From NCBI GenBank assembly GCA_025352105.1, contig JANXUB010000077.1, positions 1-37,172 of the forward strand: a DNA stretch of 37,172 nucleotides, in the 5' to 3' direction. A program made the translations under genes and the position numbers. Positions 1 through 7,926 of this stretch are shown here, in pieces. Source of the stretch: Burkholderiales bacterium (GTDB lineage Bacteria > Pseudomonadota > Gammaproteobacteria > Burkholderiales > Casimicrobiaceae). Position 1 is the first letter of the stretch. Each line of letters opens with the position of its first letter. The notes under the pieces were generated by a model, which saw only the letters and a list, made by a program, of their open reading frames with translations, did not search any database and had not been told where the DNA came from.

Positions 1-1
1 C

Positions 2-460
2 GCCCCTCCTGTACTTGCTACGACGACGATATCGGGTCTCGGGATGGCGACCGTCGCCGACGCCGATTTGCTGCACGCTCTGGGTACTCGCATCGGTCTA
101 GAGATCGCCCATGAAATCGGCGGTGAAGGTGCGGATGCAGTGCCGCTTGCGTTGTCATACACCGACAATGCAGGGCCGGCGATTGATCCACTTCAGGCGG
201 GCATCGCGCATGCCATGGTGCTCGCTTGTGGCGCGGCGGGTGCGGCTTGCATTGAAACCAGCGCGCCTTATTCGTCGATACTTGGTGTGGCGCTGATCAG
301 TAACCCCGCGACGGGGCGTATGGCGCGCGTTGAAATATTTCCAGAAGCGCTCAGCCATCTCGTGATGATTCAGGAAGCAACCAACAGCGCTTCGTTGCAG
401 AAACAGGCGGTGATGTCGGCCAGCGCCGATGCCTTCTATCGGGTGACCTACCCAAGCTAG
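2..460 (+). CDS. Unrecognised protein, 3' end only
   Basis: The frame is open from the window edge (codons from base 2), so the ATG at 44 need not be the start and the gene is probably cut at its 5' end. About 152 residues are visible. They are rich in Ala and Gly with hydrophobic stretches (for example around the two nearby cysteines in VLACGAAGAACIE) and end in a short polar tail. I see no catalytic motif and do not recognise a family. It converges on the minus-strand VF530 gene with about 90 bp between them. Confidence is moderate that it is coding, because the frame is long and no competing frame is convincing. Confidence 0.5.
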   Translation, partial: APPVLATTTISGLGMATVADADLLHALGTRIGLEIAHEIGGEGADAVPLALSYTDNAGPAIDPLQAGIAHAMVLACGAAGAACIETSAPYSSILGVALISNPATGRMARVEIFPEALSHLVMIQEATNSASLQKQAVMSASADAFYRVTYPS

Positions 461-552
461 CCGCGGGTAGCGTTCAGCGTCGAGTCATCGGCACCGCTAC
501 CATTTGTTATGCGGGGCGCTCACGCTAACGAAGCGGGTGCCTGGCAGCCGCT

Positions 553-858
553 TCAACTGCCAGAGCCCGTCGTTGACGGCGGCTCGGCAGCATCGGCCCG
601 CCGGATGTCTCGCAACATGAACAGATACAGCCCCTCGACTTTCTCGCGGGCCCACGGTGTTTTTCTTAAAAATTTAAGGCTCGACGCGACGCTCGGATCG
701 CTGGTGAAGCAGCGCACCGGAATGCGTTCTCCGAGCTCTGCCCAGCCGAAGTGCGCAACCAGCGCTTGGAGGATCGCCTCCAGCGTGAGTCCGTGCAGCG
801 GGTTGCTGCGCTGACCGGGTAGCGCCGGCGGCGAGACGGGTAATGGCGTTGAAGTCAT
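553..858 (-). CDS. VF530 family (DUF2132) DNA-binding protein
   Basis: A 101-residue protein. The central segment matches the VF530/DUF2132 family: [12 protein letters not shown] near residue 19, then [15 protein letters not shown], then [16 protein letters not shown] near residue 60. Family members are small alpha-helical proteins of about 70-90 residues, and the Vibrio fischeri prototype was characterised as DNA-binding. Their physiological role is unclear. The N terminus is a Pro-rich extension and the C terminus a short disordered tail. It stands alone, followed on the same strand by nothing but the convergent gene at 2-460, and lies about 60 bp downstream of yfiB. Recognition is by sequence pattern only. 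Confidence 0.85.
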   Translation of the reverse strand: MTSTPLPVSPPALPGQRSNPLHGLTLEAILQALVAHFGWAELGERIPVRCFTSDPSVASSLKFLRKTPWAREKVEGLYLFMLRDIRRADAAEPPSTTGSGS

Positions 859-920
859 CGACGGATTTTGCCACCGTGCGGCTCAGTCGCAGCAGCGTGG
901 GTGCCGAAGCGTCGAAACAG

Positions 921-1481
921 CTACGTGCCAGCCGCGTTTACCTGCACAATAATCACCACACGGCGGTTTTTGGCGCGTCCCTCGGCGCTGACATTGTCAG
1001 CAATCGGAGCGCCTGAGCCCAGCCCCTTTGCATCAATGCCCTGTGCAGGATAACCACCTTCGGCCAACACACGGGCGACAGCATCAGCGCGACGCTTTGA
1101 CAACGCCATGTTGTACTCGCGAGTGCCAATGGTGTCGGTGTGGCCGCGCACGATGAGCGCGTCAATACCCAGCGCCATTAACTCGCGGGCAACACGTATC
1201 AGGTTGCCCTGCGCTTCGGTGCCGACGACATCGCTGTCGAATGGAAAAATCAGTGGGGCGGGAAGCGACAGGTGCCAGCCGTCATCGCGTGGCTCGAAAT
1301 TCATCGACTTAAGCGACGCCTCAATGCGCTGGGCACGCGACAGCGTCGGGAGAGCGGCGACAGGTGCGGGCGCAGGCGGTGGCGATGCGCAGCCGGACAA
1401 GACCACAGCGCCTGCGACAATCGCGCCACAGGCCAGCGTAGAGAGCGCTCGCGCCGCGCGCGACGTAGTGTCAGTTTTCAT
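921..1481 (-). CDS. yfiB: YfiB-like OmpA-family outer-membrane lipoprotein
   Basis: A 186-residue lipoprotein. A signal peptide ends in the lipobox LSGC (Cys31), followed by a Pro/Ala-rich linker and an OmpA-like peptidoglycan-binding domain from about residue 75 to 183. The domain carries the usual HTD motif (RGHTDTIGTREYN) and the C-terminal NRRV signature. In the Pseudomonas YfiBNR system YfiB sits in the outer membrane, binds peptidoglycan and sequesters the periplasmic repressor YfiR, releasing the cyclase YfiN. The ATG overlaps the end of yfiN by 11 bp, which indicates translational coupling, and GAGG lies about 8 nt upstream. The call rests on the domain plus the yfiR-yfiN context; an OmpA lipoprotein alone would be ambiguous. 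Confidence 0.85.
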   Translation of the reverse strand: MKTDTTSRAARALSTLACGAIVAGAVVLSGCASPPPAPAPVAALPTLSRAQRIEASLKSMNFEPRDDGWHLSLPAPLIFPFDSDVVGTEAQGNLIRVARELMALGIDALIVRGHTDTIGTREYNMALSKRRADAVARVLAEGGYPAQGIDAKGLGSGAPIADNVSAEGRAKNRRVVIIVQVNAAGT

Positions 1482-2754
1482 GCGTTACCCCTCGTGAAGT
1501 CTCTTCGGAATTGACAACGTCGTGCACATATTTAATCCGGTTGCGACCGCTGGCTTTGGCCTCGTACATGGCGGCATCGACACGCGCCATGAGCTCGTTG
1601 GTGGACTGGCCATCCTCCGGATACACGCCGATGCCCATACTTGCGGTGCAGCTGATCGGCAGTGTGTGCACGTGATTGGCCGCATGCACCGCCTCGGCGA
1701 GTTTTTTGGCGACCGTGAGCGCGTCGGCACGGGTGCCGACGTCCGGCAGTAGCGCGACAAACTCGTCACCGCCCAAGCGGGCAAACGTATCGGTCGGACG
1801 AAGCTCGGATTTACAGCGGTGACTCATGGCTTTGAGAAAGGCGTCGCCGACGTGATGTCCGAGCTGATCGTTTAGCAATTTGAAATCATCAAGATCAAAT
1901 TCGATCAGCGCGAAGGGCCGCGCATCACGGCTATGGCTATCAATCATTTGCGTGATGCGATCCAGCAGCAGCACCCGGTTCGCCGCGCCCGTCAGCGGGT
2001 CATAAAACGCCATCCGCGCCAGCTCTTTGTTGCGCTCCTCCACCTCCGAGGTTCGACGCTGAATCACCTGCAGCATGGCGTTGAAATCCTCGGACAAACG
2101 CTGCACTTCGAGCACCCGCGTCGGTGGAACGCGATGGGTGAACTCCTGGGTGTCCCGCACCTTGCGTGTGATCTCAGCGAAGCGTGTGAGCGGCATCGTC
2201 AGCATGCGCCCAATCGGCGTTGCAATCGCCGCCCAGATCAGCATCATGGACGCGAGCACAGCCGATCCCGACAGCACAAACCAGAGTAGAGCCTGCGACA
2301 GGTAATACTCGCGAATGGTGACTTCGGCATAGCCAAGCAAATCGCCTCGATTGACGACCGGGCTTCTCGCCGAAATCTCGGCAGCACCGCTGACCTGATC
2401 CATCCAGCCGACGCTCTTCATCTGTCTGACGCTGACACCGTAGCCCGGATGTGTGAGCGTTGCGAGCACGCTTCCTGACGCATCCACCAGTCGCGCACTC
2501 AGCACCGCGTCAGAGCTTGCCAGCGCCGCCAGCGCCTCGCGACCGCGCTCAGCATCCTTCAGCACCAGCGGCACGTCCGCGCTCGCCGCGACCAGTTCGG
2601 CAATCGTGTTGGCGCGCTGCTGCGCGGCGCTGCGGGCGAGAAACGCGGCCACCGCAACCATCACCAGCATGGTCAGCAAAACGGCAATCGCCGCCGTAAT
2701 GACAACGACACGACTGATCTGGATTGAAATCGATACTGGCCGCTTTACCCGCAT
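1471..2754 (-). CDS. yfiN: YfiN-like membrane diguanylate cyclase (CHASE8-HAMP-GGDEF)
   Basis: A 427-residue cyclase that would make cyclic di-GMP from two GTP. TM1 lies at about 16-40, a periplasmic PAS-like (CHASE8-type) region at 41-150, TM2 at about 155-180, HAMP at about 182-235, and the GGDEF domain from about 245. The active site GGDEF is intact at 328-332, preceded by an RxxD inhibitory site (RPTD, 319-322) exactly five residues upstream, so product inhibition is probably retained. Length is close to Pseudomonas YfiN (about 435). It lies between yfiR (11 bp upstream) and yfiB (11 bp overlap), the gene set of the YfiBNR envelope-stress module. The family shows YfiN is held off by YfiR through the periplasmic and HAMP regions. 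Confidence 0.9.
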   Translation of the reverse strand: MRVKRPVSISIQISRVVVITAAIAVLLTMLVMVAVAAFLARSAAQQRANTIAELVAASADVPLVLKDAERGREALAALASSDAVLSARLVDASGSVLATLTHPGYGVSVRQMKSVGWMDQVSGAAEISARSPVVNRGDLLGYAEVTIREYYLSQALLWFVLSGSAVLASMMLIWAAIATPIGRMLTMPLTRFAEITRKVRDTQEFTHRVPPTRVLEVQRLSEDFNAMLQVIQRRTSEVEERNKELARMAFYDPLTGAANRVLLLDRITQMIDSHSRDARPFALIEFDLDDFKLLNDQLGHHVGDAFLKAMSHRCKSELRPTDTFARLGGDEFVALLPDVGTRADALTVAKKLAEAVHAANHVHTLPISCTASMGIGVYPEDGQSTNELMARVDAAMYEAKASGRNRIKYVHDVVNSEETSRGVTHEN

Positions 2755-2765
2755 GGCACGCTCCC

Positions 2766-3314
2766 CTACCCCGCTTTGTTCGCGCGCGGCGGAGGTGAGC
2801 GTAGCAGTTGTGAGTCCACCCGAAAACCTGCGCGGGCAAGCGCGTCGAGATTAAGCCGATAAGTCTCAACGCCAGTCGTCGCATTTTTGACCAGACAGAT
2901 TGCGCCACCCAGATCACAAAATTGCGCACCGTGACCGACGGTAAGAATCGGCAGCGCCTTCGAAGGGGACACGTTAATCACCTGATTGATAATTTTCAGC
3001 GCAGGCACCCAGTGCTGCTCATCGCTCGACAGCGCCGTATAAACGTGACATCCAGTGAGGTCGCGCGGATGTACGACGCGGCGAAGCTTCAACTTCAAGC
3101 CGCGAATTTGCCGTCCTTCGAGTTCCAAGGCCGGTGCGTCGTGTTGCTGACACACGGTGAGCGTGGCGTCGGGGGCTTGCGTCGGCCAGTCGACGAATCG
3201 AACGAAGGCGGTCACCCATTCCTCATGCGACAGAGCCGCCGCAGACGTCGACATCAGCGAAACAACGACAGCTTGAAGTACGAATCGCAGAACAATGGTC
3301 AAAGCGCGGAACAT
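2766..3314 (-). CDS. yfiR: YfiR-like periplasmic repressor (DUF4154)
   Basis: A 182-residue secreted protein with an N-terminal signal peptide (about residues 1-27, ending SAAA-LS). It has the DUF4154/YfiR pattern: a hydrophobic YVxWP-like segment (VRFVDWPTQ near 38), a strand with Cys55, Cys89 in TGCHVY, and Cys133 and Cys140 flanking DLGGAI. The last cysteine pair has the same spacing (7) as one of the two disulfides in Pseudomonas YfiR. In the family the YfiR dimer binds YfiN in the periplasm and keeps the cyclase inactive; the redox state of the cysteines affects stability. It is the first gene of a tight minus-strand operon with yfiN and yfiB. Its promoter should lie in 3315-3400. Confidence 0.88.
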   Translation of the reverse strand: MFRALTIVLRFVLQAVVVSLMSTSAAALSHEEWVTAFVRFVDWPTQAPDATLTVCQQHDAPALELEGRQIRGLKLKLRRVVHPRDLTGCHVYTALSSDEQHWVPALKIINQVINVSPSKALPILTVGHGAQFCDLGGAICLVKNATTGVETYRLNLDALARAGFRVDSQLLRSPPPRANKAG

Positions 3315-3403
3315 GCTTTCATTGTGTGTGAACCGCCAGCGTTTGTCGCCTACCTACCAAGTTGGGAGCGGGTTGGGATGACAACGCAGGCTCATTCGAT
3401 AAA

Positions 3404-3525
3404 ACAGCAACTTTCCCCTGAAACCCCCAGTGCATTGGGGAAAGCTTACCATTTACTGCGTAAGTCGACTTTTGTACTAATTGACCCGTAACCCTACCAA
3501 GATAGCCATTTCCGCTGTTAGCTGT
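3404..3525. repeat. Degenerate copy of the 117-121 bp dyad-symmetric intergenic repeat
   Basis: A central palindrome AAGTCGACTT (3462-3471) is flanked by TAACCC at exactly the distance at which TAGCCC occurs in the better copies (3489), by GGGG on the left (3437-3440), and by ACAGC (3404) and AGCTGT (3520-3525) at the tips. Left-hand spacing is off by one to a few bases, so this looks like a decayed member of the family at 12470, 29733 and 36653. It lies upstream of yfiR in a stretch (3315-3666) with no convincing gene. Confidence 0.5.
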
Positions 3526-3666
3526 ATAACAAAAACCTTCGACCAACGCTTTCGCCACGCGCTCAAAAAATTGGATCTCAACGGCTAACTCACGGGCTAA
3601 CGCACAGAAATAAGCGGCATCAGTAGCGACGACGGCAAAACAAGCCGATTATCGTGGCATGGATTG

Positions 3667-3969
3667 TTACGAAACAGCATGAAGGCTAGCCCACCGCATG
3701 AGCACCGCAGCTTCGCGTTCTCGGCTTATGCCTATTTTCAGAGTCGTCTTACCAGCTTCGGGGAGCTTTTCCCACCACGCCAGCGTGTCGTCCACCGTCC
3801 CGGCCAGCGGACGATACGTGAGATACGTGAGATACGTGAGATACGTCAGATACGTCAGATACGTGAGGCCAGCGCTCATCGCGCGCTCGTTGCTGCGACG
3901 GTCCGCGCCTGCCGTCTCGCCCTCTTCTGGATTCCAAACCGACGAGAGCCGGCATTTCGGGCCTGACAT
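3667..3969 (-). pseudogene. C-terminal remnant of an NAD-dependent epimerase/dehydratase
   Basis: The minus-strand frame encodes about 100 residues that read like the last part of an extended SDR (NAD-dependent epimerase). It runs VWNPEEGETAGADRRSN, then ERAMSAGLTY, then RPLAGTVDDTLAWWEKLP, then GISREREAAVLMRWA. In such proteins this segment (sugar- or substrate-side, including the xxGLTFRPLxxTxxDTLAW pattern) is preceded by a Rossmann domain of about 200 residues, which is absent here: upstream (3970 onward) is the 164-bp inverted-repeat element. A run of six near-identical 9-bp units inserts extra LTY triplets in the middle of the GLTY-RPLA motif, which would disrupt the fold. Judged a non-functional fragment. 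Confidence 0.7.
3813..3866. repeat. Six tandem 9-bp units (gatacgtga/gatacgtca)
   Basis: Six consecutive 9-bp units: three gatacgtga, two gatacgtca, one gatacgtga. In the minus-strand epimerase remnant each unit adds Leu-Thr-Tyr, so the frame is preserved. It looks like replication-slippage expansion of one original codon triplet inside a decaying gene. Confidence 0.92.
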
Positions 3970-3973
3970 GACG

Positions 3974-4137
3974 CTAGTGCCTCGACACGCAAATTTTGAA
4001 ACGTAAAAGCACCGCCTTTGCGCGCCATGCGTCGTCGCAAATGCTCACAATAGCTCGCTATTGTTGTGCTTTGCGCCTAGCCTGACACGCAAATTCGGCA
4101 CTTTTCTTGTTCCAAAATTTACGTGCCGAGACACTAG
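3974..4137. mobile_element. 164-bp MITE-like element with 30-bp terminal inverted repeats
   Basis: Both ends begin CTAGTG and match as inverted repeats over about 30 bp, with only scattered differences, all transitions. Inside is a shorter hairpin (ACAATAG, loop CTCG, CTATTGT, around 4049-4066) and a second copy of the motif GACACGCAAATT (near 4084). There is no coding capacity. Size and terminal repeats suggest a miniature non-autonomous element, but no clear target duplication is visible, so a large structured 3' UTR is the alternative. Its right tip supplies the TAG stop of the esterase gene. Confidence 0.6.
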
Positions 4138-5516
4138 TGCAATTCAATCAACGTCGCGTGATTGCCCGCCACCGGCCACGCCCGAGCGGCGATCCGTTCG
4201 CCGTTGAATTCGGCAACCACTCTGCGTTCGGCATCGCTCGCCAACGACACCTTCGCAGTCGACGCACCCGCCACGCCAACAACGACGCCAGCCAGCGGTT
4301 TGCCGTCGAGGGACATCACGTCGCGACCCAAACCAAAGTACCCGCGTGGCCTCGTCAACGTCACCACGGAGGCAGCACTGCGGTCCGCATGCGCGACGCG
4401 CGCGGGGCGCATATGAATCACGCTTGATGAACGCGGAAATGGCGAGCGATAAATGTGCGTCGTCGCATATCCATCGGCGCTGATTACAAACTCGTAGGCT
4501 GCATCCGGACTTCCACTAAAGGGCCCCCACGCGCCGTCAGAGCCGGTCGTTTTGCGATGAGCCGCAGGCCCCATCCGCTCGCCGTCCGCATTGACTGAAA
4601 ACACTTCCACCGTCGCCCCCGCGAGGGGCACATTCGTTACAAAATCGCCGATACCAGCGATGCCGAGTGCGTTGATTTTTCCGCTCAGAACCACAACTTT
4701 TTCTGGCGGAATTGATCTCGTTTGCGGCGCTTTACCCGTGATGAATTGCCACATTGCGACGAACGCATCGGCATGAAATGATGTCTCGCGATGATCGCGG
4801 GCGGGGAGCACGACATTGGTCGCCCCCTTAAGCGCAGGAGCATCAAAGTTCACGGCCGTCGGCGTCCCTTTGATCCCGAGCCACGCGCCATCCGGTTGCG
4901 CAAATTTGTCATTGTTGTCCGAGCGCAGCGTCAGCCATTTCACCGGGCCAACGACTTCATCACCCGCCGAATTTTTAGGTGCGTTCAGTCGTTTCAAAAA
5001 CGCGCCGTTACCGAAAAATTCGCTGCCCTCGCTATTCGGGCGTTTGTCGTTCGCCCACACGCCATGATTGGGTACGCCGCCCAGAATCGCGTGCGAAACA
5101 AAAGCTTCGCCACCCATGTTCTGAACATAGTTTCGGATGGCGTACCCGCCCCGGCTATTGCCAATCAGAATCACTTTTTCGGCACCGGTGACTCTGCGTA
5201 CAGTGGCGACTTCATCGGCCAAAAACTGTGCATGCTCCGTCGTTGAGCTTCGCCCCGCCTGCGGTTTGGCATCGTCGTCGCGCGAGTTCGGATACGGCAC
5301 ATCAATCGCATGCAATCGGCTGCGTGGCCAGCCATTGGATTCGAAGCGCCATAGGGTCGTATGCCACAGCGCTGCGGTGTCGCCATTGCCGTGGACGAAA
5401 ACGACAGGTGGATAGTCTTCAGTCGGTGCGGCGATTTTGTCGGTCGGCACTAGCGTGCAAGCACCGAGGACAAGGGACAGCACCGTCGCGGCGGCGAAAC
5501 ATATCGAGCGAAGCAT
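4134..5516 (-). CDS. Alpha/beta-hydrolase esterase/lipase, predicted lipoprotein
   Basis: A 460-residue envelope hydrolase. A signal sequence ends in a lipobox-like LGAC (Cys20). The N-terminal alpha/beta hydrolase shows the oxyanion-hole segment VFVHGNGD (about 39-46) and the nucleophile elbow GNSRGG with Ser121. A later DHRETSFHADAF segment likely provides the catalytic His. After about residue 270 come two beta-rich carboxypeptidase-regulatory or transthyretin-like segments (for example GATVEVFSVNADGE and ISADGYATTHIY), unusual for a simple lipase and perhaps used for surface or substrate binding. The substrate is unknown; lipid or polyester esters are plausible for the family. The gene is monocistronic, and its stop codon lies inside the tip of the adjacent inverted-repeat element. 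Confidence 0.8.
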   Translation of the reverse strand: MLRSICFAAATVLSLVLGACTLVPTDKIAAPTEDYPPVVFVHGNGDTAALWHTTLWRFESNGWPRSRLHAIDVPYPNSRDDDAKPQAGRSSTTEHAQFLADEVATVRRVTGAEKVILIGNSRGGYAIRNYVQNMGGEAFVSHAILGGVPNHGVWANDKRPNSEGSEFFGNGAFLKRLNAPKNSAGDEVVGPVKWLTLRSDNNDKFAQPDGAWLGIKGTPTAVNFDAPALKGATNVVLPARDHRETSFHADAFVAMWQFITGKAPQTRSIPPEKVVVLSGKINALGIAGIGDFVTNVPLAGATVEVFSVNADGERMGPAAHRKTTGSDGAWGPFSGSPDAAYEFVISADGYATTHIYRSPFPRSSSVIHMRPARVAHADRSAASVVTLTRPRGYFGLGRDVMSLDGKPLAGVVVGVAGASTAKVSLASDAERRVVAEFNGERIAARAWPVAGNHATLIELH

Positions 5517-5704
5517 AAAAAATTCGTCCTTAGAGGAAGCATTGCGGCCATTTTGCCTCGCAATTCGATGGAGCGACCGCTTGCAGAAAAGCGCCCCTAC
5601 AGTTGCTTACAAATTTGACAACCGCTGCCATGTGTTCAAGCCTACATTCGAAGGTTGGTAAATTGATCCATTCAATCAATGTTCACAAAGCGGCTAACTT
5701 AACA

Positions 5705-7177
5705 ATGAAATTGAACGTGACCCTTCACGCTTACTTACAACATCTTCGCGCTGGGTCGTACCGAGTGGGCGTCGCCCTAATGCTTCTGAGTTCAGCAGCG
5801 ACGGGCTTAAGCGCCACAGCCGCAACACCGGGACTCGCCCCGCTCGGTCTGGTCACCGCAACCGAGTACTACTACACGCCGCTTGATTACTACTTCATTA
5901 CCTCGCGCGACAGCGACAAAGCGGCGCTCGACGGCATTAGCGGCTGGACACGCACAGGGCGCTCGTTTGGCGCGTTCTCGGCACCCATCGCCGGAACCGC
6001 TGGACTCACGCGTTACTACTACGACAAAGTCGCAGTCAAAGCAACGCGCGGAAGCCATTTCTACACAGTGCTGGACAGTGATCGCAACGCCCTCGCTGCG
6101 CTAAACCCGACCAATTCGCCTGCTGCTGCGCTGCCGTACTTCGAGGGCAACGACTCGTTCGCGTACCCCCCCATCGCTTCCGGCGCGAGCGGTAGCTGTC
6201 CGACCGGAACGCAAACGGTTTACCGCGTGTTTCGTGGCAATGCAAAATTCCCGGACAATCCCAATCACCGATTCACCACCGACTCCGCGCTGTACCAACA
6301 GTTCGTCGGGCTCGGCTGGGATGCTGAAGGCGTGAATTTTTGCGTGCCCACGGTCGTGGCCGACGCAAGCGGCTGTCCGCATAGCGCTTACTTCCCCGAT
6401 GTCAGTTCACGTAATTTCTACATCGACAAAAATCTCGATGGCAAGACCAGCTGGGACGCGAACGCCACGTTGCAACCCGCCGTCAGCGTTAGCTGCACCA
6501 ATGGCGTCGTGAGTGTTGCTAGCAACGGTGTGCCGAATTTTGATTCGGTGGGCATTGGACTCGGCGGCACAACCGTGGCGTATCAAACCAACGCTCGTAC
6601 ATGGCGTTTCCCGCAGCAGCCGTTAGTCGCGGCAACCCCAACCGAGCTGCGCAATGTGCTCGGCGCAATTGCGGTGATGATTAATGGCGTACAGATTTAC
6701 GGGCCTGTCGAGTCCCCGGCCGACAACTACGCGGATCCGTTCAAGGCAGGCCTTACCAACTACTGCGGCGGGCATGTGACGCAGTACCACTATCACGCGT
6801 TTCCAGAGTGCTTCTTCAACCAGAAGACACTCGCGGACACCACGACGTTCCTGCCCGCGAAAACACCGGGCGTGGTGCTGGGTTACGGTTTTGACGGCTT
6901 CCCGATTCTGGCTCCCTACGAATATTGCAGCAATAGCAGCGACGCCAGTTGCGTCAATGGCGTGCGCGAAATAAAAAGCGCCTATCGCTACACCGGCTCC
7001 GGTGCCTACACAACGGAGTCCGCGTTCGACAACAACGTGTTCGTGTCTGGCTACAACGGCAGCACATTGGATCGCTGCAACGGCAAGACCGATAGCAATG
7101 GCGGTTACGCGTACTACGCGACACGGCAGTTTCCGTACTATCTGGCCTGTTATTCGGGCACGGCAACGCGGCAGTAG
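5705..7177 (+). CDS. Secreted DUF5648 plus YHYH-domain protein
   Basis: A 490-residue exported protein. The ATG at 5705 gives a typical signal peptide (hydrophobic VGVALMLLSSAATGLSATA); an upstream in-frame ATG at 5603 would add an uncharged leader and is less likely. Residues about 50-220 contain aromatic-rich repeats (YYYTPLDYYFITS, TRYYYDKV, HRFTTDSALYQQF, GWDAEGVNFC) typical of DUF5648. The C-terminal half is a YHYH domain, with the signature QYHYHAFPECFF and later GYGFDGFPILAPYE. YHYH proteins are secreted and of uncertain function; some are clustered with metal-related genes. It is followed after 2 bp by another secreted gene. It is divergent from the esterase, with 188 bp between them holding both promoters. 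Confidence 0.8.
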   Translation: MKLNVTLHAYLQHLRAGSYRVGVALMLLSSAATGLSATAATPGLAPLGLVTATEYYYTPLDYYFITSRDSDKAALDGISGWTRTGRSFGAFSAPIAGTAGLTRYYYDKVAVKATRGSHFYTVLDSDRNALAALNPTNSPAAALPYFEGNDSFAYPPIASGASGSCPTGTQTVYRVFRGNAKFPDNPNHRFTTDSALYQQFVGLGWDAEGVNFCVPTVVADASGCPHSAYFPDVSSRNFYIDKNLDGKTSWDANATLQPAVSVSCTNGVVSVASNGVPNFDSVGIGLGGTTVAYQTNARTWRFPQQPLVAATPTELRNVLGAIAVMINGVQIYGPVESPADNYADPFKAGLTNYCGGHVTQYHYHAFPECFFNQKTLADTTTFLPAKTPGVVLGYGFDGFPILAPYEYCSNSSDASCVNGVREIKSAYRYTGSGAYTTESAFDNNVFVSGYNGSTLDRCNGKTDSNGGYAYYATRQFPYYLACYSGTATRQ

Positions 7178-7179
7178 CA

Positions 7180-7896
7180 ATGGGCTCTCGATCAAGCGGG
7201 CGGCGGCTGGCGCTAACGCTCTTTGGCTGCGTCCTGTTCACGGCGACGGCTGCCGTTGCGGCACCGCCTGACCACGTCCATGTGAAAGTAGAGATAGTCG
7301 TACCGCGAGCAGAAACCAGTGGCGCCGGTGACGCGCTGGGACTCTATGCAGTGCAATTGCTGCCCTGCGCAGGTTCGGCGCAAAGCTCGACGCAATCAAG
7401 CGTACTGAATCGGCTTTGGGCAAGCGCGCTGGTCGCTGGCGATCGTTTGCTCGGTGTGCTCGTCAGCACCGCGCACGCCAATCATCGTGAGCGCTTCGAC
7501 GGTCCGGCGGCTGCTGAGTTTGGCAAGCGCGTGCCGCTGGATCGCGCTGCTACGACAACGGTTGGCACGCTGATCGCGCCACTGGGGACGTACTGCAAGG
7601 TCGGCCTGGTGCTGGCGCGATTGCCCAGTCACGGCAAAGATGCAGCGCTGCCGTTCGCGCTACGCTTATCGAACCCAGCAGGTCAGGTGCTTTTGATCGA
7701 GCATCGGGAAGACCTTGAAATACCGCTGACAAAGCCCTGGAACGCCAGTGCTTCAGCGACCAAATTGACTGTGATCCTGCTGCCGGGGCGCGCACTTCAA
7801 GCGCTCGGCCTGCCAAACATGGAGGAAGGCGAGCGCATGCAGCGCGCTGTGGTGAGTTTCGCGAAAGAAGCAACCGCGTCGATCCATTTCCGGTGA
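7180..7896 (+). CDS. Unrecognised secreted protein, partner of the YHYH gene
   Basis: A 238-residue protein with a clear signal peptide (LALTLFGCVLFTATAAVA, about residues 10-27). The mature part starts with a His-rich PPDHVHVKVE segment and has beta-rich sequence without a motif I can assign. It has two cysteines, one in QLLPCAG and one in TYCKVGLV, which may pair in the periplasm. The ATG lies only 2 bp after the YHYH stop, so the two are almost certainly co-transcribed and may act together. His and Cys content would fit metal binding, but that is a guess. It converges with gamma-glutamyltransferase across a 30-bp gap. Confidence 0.7.
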   Translation: MGSRSSGRRLALTLFGCVLFTATAAVAAPPDHVHVKVEIVVPRAETSGAGDALGLYAVQLLPCAGSAQSSTQSSVLNRLWASALVAGDRLLGVLVSTAHANHRERFDGPAAAEFGKRVPLDRAATTTVGTLIAPLGTYCKVGLVLARLPSHGKDAALPFALRLSNPAGQVLLIEHREDLEIPLTKPWNASASATKLTVILLPGRALQALGLPNMEEGERMQRAVVSFAKEATASIHFR

Positions 7897-7926
7897 AGCG
7901 GCGCGACTGAGCCGCTGTCTTCGGCG

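Noticed and set aside
2922..3491. Plus-strand 189-residue ORF antisense to yfiR
   Set aside because: It is antisense to a recognised periplasmic protein gene and has no family-like sequence.
3813..3866. CRISPR-like array
   Set aside because: Units are 9 bp and directly adjacent, with no spacers.
5603..5704. Longer N terminus of the YHYH protein
   Set aside because: The extra 34 residues do not fit a signal peptide; the ATG at 5705 does.
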